Under the pieces are notes generated by a model that was not told the DNA's origin, did no database searches, and saw only the letters and a program-made list of their open reading frames with translations. Source: Pseudomonas triclosanedens (lineage in GTDB: Bacteria > Pseudomonadota > Gammaproteobacteria > Pseudomonadales > Pseudomonadaceae). From it: a stretch of DNA of 64,000 bases. Made by a program: the position numbers and the translations under genes. Shown piece by piece: positions 19,906-28,196 of this stretch. The stretch is from positions 3,151,001 to 3,215,000 of the forward strand of contig NZ_CP113432.1 in the NCBI RefSeq assembly GCF_026686735.1, read 5' to 3'. Position 1 is the stretch's first letter, and every line of letters begins with the position of its first letter.

Positions 19906-20368
19906 AGATGGTGAGCGCCTACTTCGCGCTCATGGTGACCTCAGCCATGCGGTGGACATTGTCCACCCTAAGTCAGAGTCCCTTCAGTCCGGGACAGACC
20001 ACTACGGATCACTCTGATACACGTGAGAAACCTGATGCCTCGCCGTCTTTCGTTGTCGCCCCACAGAGCCGTGCGCGATCTGCGCAATGCCTGCTTGCTT
20101 GGGGGCGATCGTCAGCACCGTCGAGGGGATGCTCGGTAGCACGGCTGGACAGGATTCTCGGCTTGCAGGATTTAGCGTGACATTTGCGACTGGTGACTTC
20201 TCGGGAGACGAGGCTGCTGCACTGATGAACTCGCGGCCCTCGCAGTGCCTCGCTATCGAGACCCGCTTCGTTACATCTACGACTGAATGGTCGGTAGCTG
20301 CCTCTGGCCGAGTGCAGCTACGTTCCGCGGATTCGATCGCTCAGATGCCTATGGCGCCATATGTACGT
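19906..20368. other. Non-coding or unrecognised interval
   Basis: There are only weak overlapping frames with no family resemblance or ribosome sites. It lies between the IS3 remnant and the first gene of the catabolic cluster and is probably degraded mobile DNA. I see no promoter, RNA or repeat I can support. Confidence 0.4.
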
Positions 20369-20797
20369 TTATGAAGCATGACGCCGCCATACCAACTGTG
20401 CGGTTCGAGCCTCGCTCGTGTTTTCCTCCAGCCGGGCCGATAGGATCAACTCGTCTGCCTCCAGCTTCGCCACGCGGTGCTGGGTGGCGCCCACCCAGTT
20501 GGGAAACAGGCTGTAGCGCACATGGTGGAGGATCCCGTTTTCCTGCACATCGTAGTCGCCGGCGTAGGTCAGATAGCTGGCATAGGCCTCGACCTGTTCG
20601 GCTGCGTCTGCCGACCACTGGCCGCCCGTGGTGAATCCTGCCCTCCCTGCCTTGGCCACCACGCAGAACATGCCGTGCGGGCCGTACTCGATGAAGCCCT
20701 CCAATTCAGTGCCCATGGGATAGACCACGCGGCCGTCGTCGTAGACCTGTTCCCAGGACAGGATGTCCCAGCGTCCCTGGATAGTTGCCTTGTTCAT
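20369..20797 (-). CDS. Lipocalin-like domain protein
   Basis: 142 residues starting MNKATIQGRWDILSWE, with a small beta-barrel pattern of the Lipocalin_5 type: G.W.l.S, a Tyr-Pro-Gly/Met turn, GFIEYGPHGMFCVV, and YAGDYDVQENGILHHVRYSLFPNWVG. Its start overlaps the stop of the upstream hydrolase by four bases, so it is the last gene of the long catabolic unit. It probably binds or shields a hydrophobic intermediate; no enzyme activity can be assigned. Confidence 0.7.
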   Translation of the reverse strand: MNKATIQGRWDILSWEQVYDDGRVVYPMGTELEGFIEYGPHGMFCVVAKAGRAGFTTGGQWSADAAEQVEAYASYLTYAGDYDVQENGILHHVRYSLFPNWVGATQHRVAKLEADELILSARLEENTSEARTAQLVWRRHAS

Positions 20798-21657
20798 GTA
20801 GTAGCCCTCTGTTGGTTAGGAAGAAGAAAATCGCTGACCAGGCGAGCGAAGGATTCCGCGCGCTCGATCTGCACCCAGTGCCCGCATTCACCGAATACGT
20901 GCAGTTGGGCGTGGGGGATCAGCCGTAGCAGCCGCTCGGAGACCTCCAGGGGAATTACCTGGTCGTCGCGGCCATGGATGATCAGGGTGTCTTGCCGCAG
21001 TTCGCGCAACGCCGCCTCGGTGAGCGCCAGCATGTCCACGCCGCGCTGGCGTGGCACCGGAAACAGGCGCGAGAAGCGCTCCTGGACGTCGTCGCGGATA
21101 CTCGCCTGGTAGCGCATGGCGACCAGGTCGTCGGTAATCAGGCCACGGTTGTAGGCGAAGACGCCCATCAGTTCGCGCATGGCCTCCAGCGATGGCTGGT
21201 AACCCCATACCTTCTCCAGCCCGGCGCTGATCGGGAACGACAGCCCCACTGCGCCCATCAGCACCAGCTTGCGCACCCGCTGTGGGTGGCGATGGGCCAA
21301 TGCAAGGGCGATGGCACCACCGAAGGAGTTGCCGACTACCGACACCGCCTGAATGTTCAGCGCATCGAGCAAGCCGACCAGTTGCGCCACCCAGGCTTCC
21401 GGGGTCAGCATCCCGTCGCACGGACAACGGGTGTAGCCGAAGCCCAGCATGTCCGGGGCCAGCACCCTCGCCTGCTGCGCCAGCACCGGCAGTACGCCGC
21501 GCCAGTTAGCCCAGGCAGTGACTCCGGGGCCGGAGCCGTGAATCAGCAGGATCGGTTCTCCCTGCCCCTGGTCGTGATAGTTGATGCACCAGTCGCCCAG
21601 TTCCAGGCTCTGGCCAATTTCCGGCGAGACGTCGCCGGACGAATGTGCAGCGTTCAT
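20794..21657 (-). CDS. Alpha/beta-hydrolase, meta-cleavage product hydrolase type
   Basis: 287 residues with the MCP-hydrolase layout: oxyanion loop HGSGPGVTAWANW, nucleophile elbow VGNSFGG, acid in HGRDDQVIPL and final His in FGECGHWVQIE. It overlaps the extradiol dioxygenase by four bases (ATGA), so it should act on that enzyme's ring-cleavage product, giving a dienoate and an acid. Close to the BphD/CumD/TodF group. The substrate side chain is unknown. Confidence 0.85.
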   Translation of the reverse strand: MNAAHSSGDVSPEIGQSLELGDWCINYHDQGQGEPILLIHGSGPGVTAWANWRGVLPVLAQQARVLAPDMLGFGYTRCPCDGMLTPEAWVAQLVGLLDALNIQAVSVVGNSFGGAIALALAHRHPQRVRKLVLMGAVGLSFPISAGLEKVWGYQPSLEAMRELMGVFAYNRGLITDDLVAMRYQASIRDDVQERFSRLFPVPRQRGVDMLALTEAALRELRQDTLIIHGRDDQVIPLEVSERLLRLIPHAQLHVFGECGHWVQIERAESFARLVSDFLLPNQQRATT

Positions 21658-22610
21658 GGATTGGCGGTCCTGTTCTGCGAATCGGTCACCACCGGCACCC
21701 GCACGCCCTTGCGCGCCAGGCTCTTGAGGATCTGCCGGGCCTCCTCGCGCTTGTCCGGCGGCAGCCAGGTGCGATCGTGGCCCCACAGGCTCATGCCCTC
21801 GAGTTCCTCCACCTGCCAGTCAGGGCCCACGGTACGCGCGGCCCAGCCCAATTCAAGCATCCAGCCATCGGGGCTCTTCAGGTAGAAGGAGGTGACATGG
21901 TCATTGATGTGCCGGCCGAGAGTGACGCCAATGCTCTCCGGATTCTCCAAGGCCATGTCGTAGGCCCGGCCGAGGTCGTCGAAGTCGCGGTACTCCAGCA
22001 TCAGGTGATAAATCTTCGCCGGACCGCCAGTGTGCGCGATGCCAAGAGTGTGGTGTCGCGCATTGACGTGCAGGAATTCGACGCGGAACGGCGCATGGGC
22101 ACGGTCGCTGACGCGGAAGCCGAGCACTGCCTTGTACAGCCGGCACATCTCCTCGAAATGCTCGGTGATCAGCGCAACGTGGCCGATGCCCAGTTCGCCG
22201 GTACGGAAGCCTCCCAGCGGGCGCCCCGGTTGGAACGGCGTGGCAGCCGCGCGCAACCCCCAGGCTACCTCGACTCGCCGGCCATCCGGGTCGCGGAACC
22301 AGAGGAAGTCGGCGACGCCGCGCAGTTCCGCTTCATCGCGGGAACCTGCCCTGACAGGAAATCCGGCGTCAGCCAATACGCCGCCGGCCGCCTCCAGCGC
22401 ACCTGCGTCGGCTACTTCGAACCCCATGATCATGTCCGCCTGATTGGCGTCCAGTAGCAACAGGCGCTGGTATTTATCGTCCATGCGCAGGCGGGCGCCC
22501 TGCCCTAGCGGCAATGGCTCGACCTGCAGGCCGATCTGTTCGGCCGCCATCCTCGTCCACGGCTTCAGGTGCGGCGTGAATGCCACCACGTAGCTCAATG
22601 CGTGAATCAT
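21654..22610 (-). CDS. Type I (vicinal oxygen chelate) extradiol dioxygenase, BphC-like
   Basis: 318 residues with two glyoxalase-fold repeats. Iron ligands are visible as His in GIGHVALIT, His in KIYHLMLEY and Glu in GWMLELGW; the active-site His/Tyr in GRHINDHVTSFYLKSPDG is also present. The ATG at 22610 has AGGAG at good spacing; a GTG three codons upstream is too close to it. It cleaves a catechol-type ring next to the hydroxyls (2,3-dihydroxybiphenyl dioxygenase group). It is coupled to the hydrolase at 20794. Confidence 0.88.
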   Translation of the reverse strand: MIHALSYVVAFTPHLKPWTRMAAEQIGLQVEPLPLGQGARLRMDDKYQRLLLLDANQADMIMGFEVADAGALEAAGGVLADAGFPVRAGSRDEAELRGVADFLWFRDPDGRRVEVAWGLRAAATPFQPGRPLGGFRTGELGIGHVALITEHFEEMCRLYKAVLGFRVSDRAHAPFRVEFLHVNARHHTLGIAHTGGPAKIYHLMLEYRDFDDLGRAYDMALENPESIGVTLGRHINDHVTSFYLKSPDGWMLELGWAARTVGPDWQVEELEGMSLWGHDRTWLPPDKREEARQILKSLARKGVRVPVVTDSQNRTANP

Positions 22611-22651
22611 CCCCGGCACTCCTCCGAGCGATCCTGACGCCTCGCGCCAGA

Positions 22652-22676
22652 GCCCGCCGCCGGAATGGCGGCGGGC
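22652..22676. terminator. Perfect 10-bp GC-rich hairpin between SDR and dioxygenase genes
   Basis: GCCCGCCGCC, five bases, GGCGGCGGGC. It lacks a T tract, so it may be an mRNA-stabilising or attenuating hairpin more than a full terminator. Confidence 0.5.
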
Positions 22677-22687
22677 AGTTGCGCCGA

Positions 22688-23446
22688 TTACTCGGCGGAC
22701 ATGCCGCCATCCACCGACAGAGTCGCGCCCGTCACGTAGGAGGAATGCTCCGACAACAGCCAGAGCACCGCCGCACTGATCTCGCGCGTCTGGCCGATGC
22801 GGTGCATGGGTACACCGTCGTCGTACATGTGGTCATCACCGCCGGTCACGCGGTCGAAGCTCGGGGTCTTGATCGGCCCCGGGCAGATGGCGTTGACGCG
22901 GATATTGCGGGTCGCGTAGTCCAGTGCGGCGGCGCGGGTGGCTCCGACGATGCCGTGCTTGGCGGCGATGTAGTAAGCGGTCTTGGGCATGGCCTTCAGG
23001 CCGAAGATCGAAGCGTTGTTGACGATGGCGCCGCCGCCAGTCTTCAGCATCGCAGCGATCTCGTACTTCATCATGTAGAGCATGCCCTTCAGATTGATAT
23101 CAATGACGTCGGAGAAGTCCTCCAGGGGAGTCTCGTGCAGGTCATTGAATTCGCGTTGCAGGCCGGCGTTGTTGAAGGCGGCATCGAGGCGCCCGTACTT
23201 TTCAATGGCCAGTGCAACCAGCGCCTCGCAGTCGGCGGGACGGGTCACGTCGGTGACGCGAAATTGCGCCTGGCCGCCGGCTGCGACGATTTCCTCGACC
23301 AGGTCGGCGCCCACACGGGCGCTACGGTTGCCGATCACCACGCGCGCGCCGGCTCGTGCCAGGGCCAGGCTGGCGTCGCGACCCATGCCGCTGCCGCCGC
23401 CGGTGACGATAATGACCTTGTCTTGCAGTTGGTAATTCAGATGCAT
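22688..23446 (-). CDS. Short-chain dehydrogenase/reductase
   Basis: 252 residues, classical SDR: TGGGSGMGRDASLA cofactor loop, NNAG, catalytic Ser in NNASIFG, YYIAAKHG (YxxxK) and a C-terminal GATLSVDGGMSAE. A GAGAGG ribosome site precedes the ATG. In this cluster it may oxidise a cis-dihydrodiol formed by the Rieske oxygenases, a BphB-like job. That is inferred from position only, since the fold serves many substrates. Confidence 0.85.
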   Translation of the reverse strand: MHLNYQLQDKVIIVTGGGSGMGRDASLALARAGARVVIGNRSARVGADLVEEIVAAGGQAQFRVTDVTRPADCEALVALAIEKYGRLDAAFNNAGLQREFNDLHETPLEDFSDVIDINLKGMLYMMKYEIAAMLKTGGGAIVNNASIFGLKAMPKTAYYIAAKHGIVGATRAAALDYATRNIRVNAICPGPIKTPSFDRVTGGDDHMYDDGVPMHRIGQTREISAAVLWLLSEHSSYVTGATLSVDGGMSAE

Positions 23447-23479
23447 CGGATGAACCTCTCAGGTGGGACGGTATGGAGT

Positions 23480-24928
23480 TCAGGTCGCCGACAGGCGCCC
23501 GAACAGGGCTTCGAGAAGCACGCCAATGGCCAGCAGGCGGCGGTCGCTGCCGGCTGCGCCATCTAGCTCCAGGCCCACCGGCAGACCGCTTTGCGGTCCC
23601 AGGCCGATGGGCAACTGGATGCCCGGAAGACCAGCGCTGGCACTGGCCTCGGTATTACGAATCAGGCGCCGGAATACTTCCGGCTCGTTGACCTGCGGCC
23701 CAGCCTGCGGCGCCACGATGGGGGAAGTCGGAAATACCAGGGCATCCAGCGCGTGCTGTTCGAAGAGATCCTGGTAGCGCTCGCGCAGTGCCGCGCGGCC
23801 ACCTTCACAGGCAGCCCGGTAGACAGGCTCGACGTCCACCAGGACATCGCCCTGCGGAATCTTGCCGGGCAGCACCCAGTGCTCGTAGACGGCGCGCACG
23901 TCGACGCTGGCAATGTCCTTGGCCAACTCCTCAATGGCGATGCCCGGGCCTTGCTCGCGCAGGTAATCGCGCATGGCCTGGCGTGCCTCATATATGACGA
24001 CCGGGAAGCCGACCGCTTCGTTAAGCGCCAACAAACCAGCCTCGGCGATCGGCACCAGGGTCACGCCGACCTGGCCGAGACGCTCCAGGGCGGCATTGGC
24101 GAGAGCGGCGGTATCCGCGTCGAGGTCGCCCCAGAACTCCGCCGGCACGCCCAGGCGCAAGCGTCGGAGTTCCACCGGCGGCAGGCCGTGGTCATCGGTC
24201 ATCAGGGCGTCGAGCAGGGCTACGTCGGCCATGCACAGGGCCATCGGGCCAACGGTGTCGCGGCTCGGTGCGATTGGGATTACCCCGCGCCCGCAATAGC
24301 GCCCGGAGCTGGGCCTGAGCGAAGCGCAGCCATTCAGCGCGCAGGGCACCCGCATCGAGCCACCGGTGTCGGTGCCCAGGGCGGCCAGGGCCATGCGAGC
24401 ACCGAGCGCAACGGCGCTGCCGGAAGACGAGCCGCCGGCGATCCGCTCGCTGTCGTAGGCGTTACGCACCCCCGGACGGCTGCCGGTGTTGAATGCGGGG
24501 TTATAGCCGGTGACGCCGAAGGCCAGTTCGTGCAGGTTGGTCTTGCCCAGCACGATGGCTCCGGCGTCGCGCAGCCGCTGCAGCGCCGGTGCATCCTTGA
24601 CCGGGACGAAGCCGGCCAGTGCCGGGGTGCCGGCTGTACACGGCAGGCCGGCGGCATGGATGTTGTCCTTGACCACGATGGGGATGCCACTGAGCGGCTT
24701 GCCCGGTTTGCCTGCACGCCGCGCGGAGTCAGCGGCACGGGCGGCGGCCAGGGCTCCGGCGGCGTCGAGAGTGATGAAGGCGTTGAGCTCAGCGCCCTCC
24801 TCGGCGCGGTCCAGGCAGGCGGCGACCAGTTCAACGCTGGTCAGTACGCCATCGCGAAAAGCCGCGGTCGCCTCGGCGATGGTCAGGTCGCTGAGTACAT
24901 GGCCCTGGGCAGACTGGAAAAGCCTCAT
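23480..24928 (-). CDS. Amidase-signature hydrolase (first of two)
   Basis: 482 residues from the ATG at 24928, which overlaps the upstream gene stop by four bases. The Ser-cisSer-Lys triad is visible: Lys in PIVVKDNIHAAG, and the Ser pair in AGGSSSGSAVALGARM and GTDTGGSMRVP. Members split carboxamides, carbamates or acyl-ureas. Its place between an SDR and a racemase-fold gene, with a second amidase at 29682, suggests an amide or ring-nitrogen is removed from the substrate or a metabolite. The substrate is unknown. Confidence 0.88.
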   Translation of the reverse strand: MRLFQSAQGHVLSDLTIAEATAAFRDGVLTSVELVAACLDRAEEGAELNAFITLDAAGALAAARAADSARRAGKPGKPLSGIPIVVKDNIHAAGLPCTAGTPALAGFVPVKDAPALQRLRDAGAIVLGKTNLHELAFGVTGYNPAFNTGSRPGVRNAYDSERIAGGSSSGSAVALGARMALAALGTDTGGSMRVPCALNGCASLRPSSGRYCGRGVIPIAPSRDTVGPMALCMADVALLDALMTDDHGLPPVELRRLRLGVPAEFWGDLDADTAALANAALERLGQVGVTLVPIAEAGLLALNEAVGFPVVIYEARQAMRDYLREQGPGIAIEELAKDIASVDVRAVYEHWVLPGKIPQGDVLVDVEPVYRAACEGGRAALRERYQDLFEQHALDALVFPTSPIVAPQAGPQVNEPEVFRRLIRNTEASASAGLPGIQLPIGLGPQSGLPVGLELDGAAGSDRRLLAIGVLLEALFGRLSAT

Positions 24929-25680
24929 ACGCGCTCCCCGGCCTGGGCGAAGGCCTGGAATTCGCCGACGACCGATGCCGGATTGGCGCGCCTGCTGTGG
25001 TTCAGGCCGAGATCGAGCAGCGTTTCGCACAGTTTGAATGCGACATGCCCGGGGTTTAGCACCGGCACGGGCAACTGCTCGGCGAGGTAAGCGTGAGCCC
25101 GGTGCATGGTGGTTGCCCCCAGGACCAGCACATCCGCACCATCCTCCTCGATGGCGCGCCGGCCCACTTCGAGCAAGCGATCAAAGACCGTTTCTTCCCT
25201 GCCTTGTAGAAGTGCTTCGGCATGCCGGCGGACGTCGACCGCACGGATCGACGCCAGACGTGCCTCCAGGCTCCCTTCGCACAGGCTCTTGCGGTCCAGC
25301 GGAAACAACCACTGCGGCCACATCGTCAGCACGCTGAAGCGCTGGCCGAGGGTGCAGGCCAGGTGGAACGCAGCCTGCCCCGGCGCCACTACCGGAATGC
25401 TCAGGCGCGAGCGCAGCGCGGCGAGGCCGGAATCGCTGACAGTGTTGATGCAAACCGCGTCGAAGCCCTCCTCCTCGGCCCGAATGCCCGCCTCGATTAC
25501 CGCCAGTTCCAAGACCGCCATGTCGTGAAGGCTTTTCGCCAAACCCTGCATGCGCCCGGCACCGGCGAACTCCACTTCGATGTCGTCGCGCAGCAGCGTT
25601 GGCGGCAACTGCCGGGCCATGACCTGGCACGCCTCTTCGCTGAACGGTACCGGCACGATCATCTTGATTCGCTTAGCCAT
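24925..25680 (-). CDS. Asp/Glu/hydantoin racemase-fold protein lacking both catalytic Cys
   Basis: 251 residues from MAKRIKMIVPVPF; the ATG lies inside the end of the upstream gene. The fold signatures are clear (EEGFDAVCINTVSDSGLAALRS, PVVAPGQAAFHLAC, DVLVLGATTMHRAH). However, the position of the first catalytic Cys (usually G-C-F/T-x-D-P-G) reads N-T-V-S-D-S-G. The second (usually LGC) reads LGA. Standard two-base racemisation is therefore not expected. It may be a decarboxylase, isomerase or lyase variant, or use the nearby Cys in AVCIN. It is overlapped on both sides by amide-hydrolase-type genes. Confidence 0.75.
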   Translation of the reverse strand: MAKRIKMIVPVPFSEEACQVMARQLPPTLLRDDIEVEFAGAGRMQGLAKSLHDMAVLELAVIEAGIRAEEEGFDAVCINTVSDSGLAALRSRLSIPVVAPGQAAFHLACTLGQRFSVLTMWPQWLFPLDRKSLCEGSLEARLASIRAVDVRRHAEALLQGREETVFDRLLEVGRRAIEEDGADVLVLGATTMHRAHAYLAEQLPVPVLNPGHVAFKLCETLLDLGLNHSRRANPASVVGEFQAFAQAGERV

Positions 25681-27016
25681 GCCCGTGCTCCTCCAGGCCG
25701 AGTTCGGCGCGGGAACGCGTAAGGGTGTCGACCAGCGCATAGAGAATCTTTCGAGCGCACGGCAGCAGGTCGGGAATGTAGGTGGCGCCCATGCCTCCCA
25801 GCCCTTCGGCCACCGGCAACGGCGCGCCCTGGGCCGGCCAGGGCCAGCCGATGCGCGCGGTGGGTACACCGTAACGGCGCAAGGCTGCGCCATCGGTCTG
25901 CCCGCCCAGCAGATCGGGTGTGCCGTGGGGACGTCGCTCGATATGCTCCCAGCCGCGTTTGCAGGACTGGATGATCCAGTTCTGCGGGTCGGTACTGCCG
26001 CCCGGCACCGAGCCGTACATGTCCCAGCTCAGCACCAGTTCCGGACGCTGCCGGCGCAGCCCCTCGACGAAGGAGGCGAACTGCGCGCGCACATCGGCCG
26101 GCGAAGTGCGTGGGTTGACCCGCACGTCGAAGAACAGCTCGGTGATCGCCGAAGGAAAGGCCGGGCGCTCGACATCACCGCCGCGTACCCCGGCGATCCA
26201 GCCGTGGGGTTTGATCACCCCGGAGGTGTTGCGCTCGGCGTAGTCGATGATCCAGCGCTCCAGCTCCTGGATCACCGTGGCGGCGGGCACCACCGAGCTG
26301 CGGAAGCCCGGCACGTCACGGCCCACCCCGGCATAGCCGAGGGTGCCGTGCACGCGCAGCTTGAACCAGGCCATGCCCGGCTCCTCGTGGTAGACCCAGT
26401 TCCACGGTTTCATGATGATCGCGAAGTCTGGATACATGCCGCGGTTGAGCAGGTGCAGCACACCGTTGGACATACCGGCGTGCTGCCGCGCGGAGATGTC
26501 CACCGGCATGCCTCCGTCGGCGATCCCCATCAGCAGGTCACCGCGCAGCGGCACCTCGGCCTCGATCAGTGCGGTCGCTACCTCGGTAAGGGTGGCGATC
26601 ATGCCCTTGGGATTGGAGGCGCCGAGGCCGAACACCCAGTCGTCGACCTGCCGTGCGCGCGGCTGCATATCAGCCTCTGGCGCAGAGCCTGTCAGCAGGT
26701 GCTCGCTGCCGTCGGCTTCCAGGTGAGTGTCGATCGGCGCGTAGAGCATCACCGACGCACCACCGCCGCTGCCCTGGCGGCGCGCTGCAACGTTGCCGCT
26801 GATGTCAGTCAGCGATTGATAATCCGCGCTGAAACCGACACGCCCCAGGTAATCGACCATGTACTGACTGGCAGCGCGGGTGGCACCGGTAGGACTGTGG
26901 ATATCGCTGAGCTCGAACAGCAATTTCTGCAGGCGCTTGGCGTCGAGGTGCGCGCAAGCCTGTTCGTACCAGCTCATCTGCTCGGCGGAAAACGCTTTGG
27001 GCGTGGTGGGCTGCAT
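25673..27016 (-). CDS. M20-family amidohydrolase/peptidase-like protein with altered metal site
   Basis: 447 residues from MQPTTPKAFS; start at 27016 with GGAG upstream. Overall M20 (ArgE/DapE/CPG2) architecture with a lid domain is visible (LSDIHSPTG, VMLYAPIDTHLE, FGLGASNPKGMIATL, GGQTDGAALRRYG). Several metal-ligand motifs differ. The GHxD motif reads APID, the bridging Asp of GxxDxKG is Asn135, and the DEE motif reads ADGG. It may be a divergent or metal-independent hydrolase. It is the second gene of the unit behind the reductase. Confidence 0.75.
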   Translation of the reverse strand: MQPTTPKAFSAEQMSWYEQACAHLDAKRLQKLLFELSDIHSPTGATRAASQYMVDYLGRVGFSADYQSLTDISGNVAARRQGSGGGASVMLYAPIDTHLEADGSEHLLTGSAPEADMQPRARQVDDWVFGLGASNPKGMIATLTEVATALIEAEVPLRGDLLMGIADGGMPVDISARQHAGMSNGVLHLLNRGMYPDFAIIMKPWNWVYHEEPGMAWFKLRVHGTLGYAGVGRDVPGFRSSVVPAATVIQELERWIIDYAERNTSGVIKPHGWIAGVRGGDVERPAFPSAITELFFDVRVNPRTSPADVRAQFASFVEGLRRQRPELVLSWDMYGSVPGGSTDPQNWIIQSCKRGWEHIERRPHGTPDLLGGQTDGAALRRYGVPTARIGWPWPAQGAPLPVAEGLGGMGATYIPDLLPCARKILYALVDTLTRSRAELGLEEHGHG

Positions 27017-27027
27017 GACAAGGCTCC

Positions 27028-28047
27028 TCAATGGCTGGGCACGAACTGTTCGGCGAAGATGTTCGCCGGGTCGATGCCCAGCTCGATCAGGCGCCGCGTG
27101 GCGGCGTCGATCATCGGTTGCGGGCCGCACAGGTAGGCCACGCTGTCGGTACTGACGTCACCCTCGCGCAGGGCACTGACCGGACTGCCCGGATGCAGGC
27201 CGGCGCTAGCCTCGCGATCCACGCAGATGCGTGCCTCCAAGGTCGGCAACCATTGTTTTCGCAGCTCGATCTCGTCCAGGCAGAAGAGCGCCTCGGGCAC
27301 AGCGCAGCCGAAGCTCAGGAGCATCGGCGGCTTGCGCCCGCTTACCTGGCGCAGGCTGTCGATCATCGACAGGATCGGCGCCAGGCCCGTGCCGCCGGCG
27401 ACGAAGATGTGCGGCGCGCGGCGCTTCTCCTCGCGCAGGAAGAACGCACCGTAAGGACCGGACAGGCTCAGCACCTGGTCAGGCTGCGCCTGCTCCTCGA
27501 GGAAGCTGGACATGGCCCCGCCGGGCAGCAGGCGCACCAGGAATTCCAGCTTCGGAAGGCTTGCCAAGGTGCTCGCTGGCGAGTAGCTGCGCAGCACCCC
27601 GAAGCCCGGCACCTCGATCTGCATGAACTGCCCCGGACGGAACTCCAGCCAGTCGCCATCGGCCAACTCCAGGGTCAGGCGCACCACATTGCTGGCGATG
27701 CGTTCCACAGAGTCGATGAAAGCGTTGACCTGTACCGCCACGCCGGCGCCAACCTCGCTGCCGTAGGCCAGGTCGAAGCTGCAGTCGGATTGCGCCTGGC
27801 ACACGCAGAGCAGGCGCTGCCCGTTGGCGTACTCGCTTGCCAACAGCGTGGAACTGGCGCCGGGCCGGGTGTTCGCCTCGCCGCCAGCCAGTTGCGCAAC
27901 GCAACTGCTGCAACTGCCGGAGCGGCACTGGTGAAGCAGCGGGATTTCCGCCGCCAGGGCCGCATCGAGGATGCTGGTGCCCTCGGCTACAGCCAGGCTG
28001 CGGCTGACGCCATCGGCGAAATTGAAGGTGACCTGGTGTTCTTTCAT
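27028..28047 (-). CDS. NAD(P)H:ferredoxin-type oxygenase reductase ([2Fe-2S]-FAD-NAD)
   Basis: 339 residues. The N-terminal plant-type ferredoxin has CRSGSCSSC...LCVC (four Cys ligands). The FAD domain has LRSYSPAS (RxYS) and the NAD domain has VAGGTGLAPILSM, ending YLCGPQPMIDA and a C-terminal FAEQFVPSH. This is the BenC/CarAd-like single-chain electron donor. It is the only reductase near the two Rieske oxygenases and no separate ferredoxin gene is seen, so both oxygenases probably share it. A XylS-like promoter lies about 100 bp upstream. Confidence 0.92.
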   Translation of the reverse strand: MKEHQVTFNFADGVSRSLAVAEGTSILDAALAAEIPLLHQCRSGSCSSCVAQLAGGEANTRPGASSTLLASEYANGQRLLCVCQAQSDCSFDLAYGSEVGAGVAVQVNAFIDSVERIASNVVRLTLELADGDWLEFRPGQFMQIEVPGFGVLRSYSPASTLASLPKLEFLVRLLPGGAMSSFLEEQAQPDQVLSLSGPYGAFFLREEKRRAPHIFVAGGTGLAPILSMIDSLRQVSGRKPPMLLSFGCAVPEALFCLDEIELRKQWLPTLEARICVDREASAGLHPGSPVSALREGDVSTDSVAYLCGPQPMIDAATRRLIELGIDPANIFAEQFVPSH

Positions 28048-28105
28048 GTTCGCGAGACTCCGCGGCAAACAAGGCTATGGGCGCCTGTCGGGCGCCGCTG
28101 AACGA

Positions 28106-28167
28106 ATAGTAGGAAGGCGGCTGGGCGGCCCGCACTCCCGGGACGGCACGCTTATCCCGGTAGTGCA
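28106..28167 (-). promoter_or_regulatory. XylS-like promoter A (reductase transcription unit)
   Basis: On the minus strand TGCA-N6-GGATA (28167-28153) is followed 41 bp later by a TACTAT -10-like box. The TGCA-N6-GGNTA half-site is the known XylS/BenR-family recognition pattern. The same layout recurs at promoters B, C and D. Confidence 0.65.
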
Positions 28168-28196
28168 GGAAAGCGTGTCGCCCGGCGGCGTTGGTC

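Noticed and set aside
20087..20374. A 95-residue plus-strand frame near the IS3 remnant
   Set aside because: No ribosome site, no recognisable motif and inconsistent codon use.
25550..27136. A 528-residue plus-strand frame opposite the M20-like and racemase-like genes
   Set aside because: Antisense open frame caused by high GC; the opposite strand carries clear protein families.
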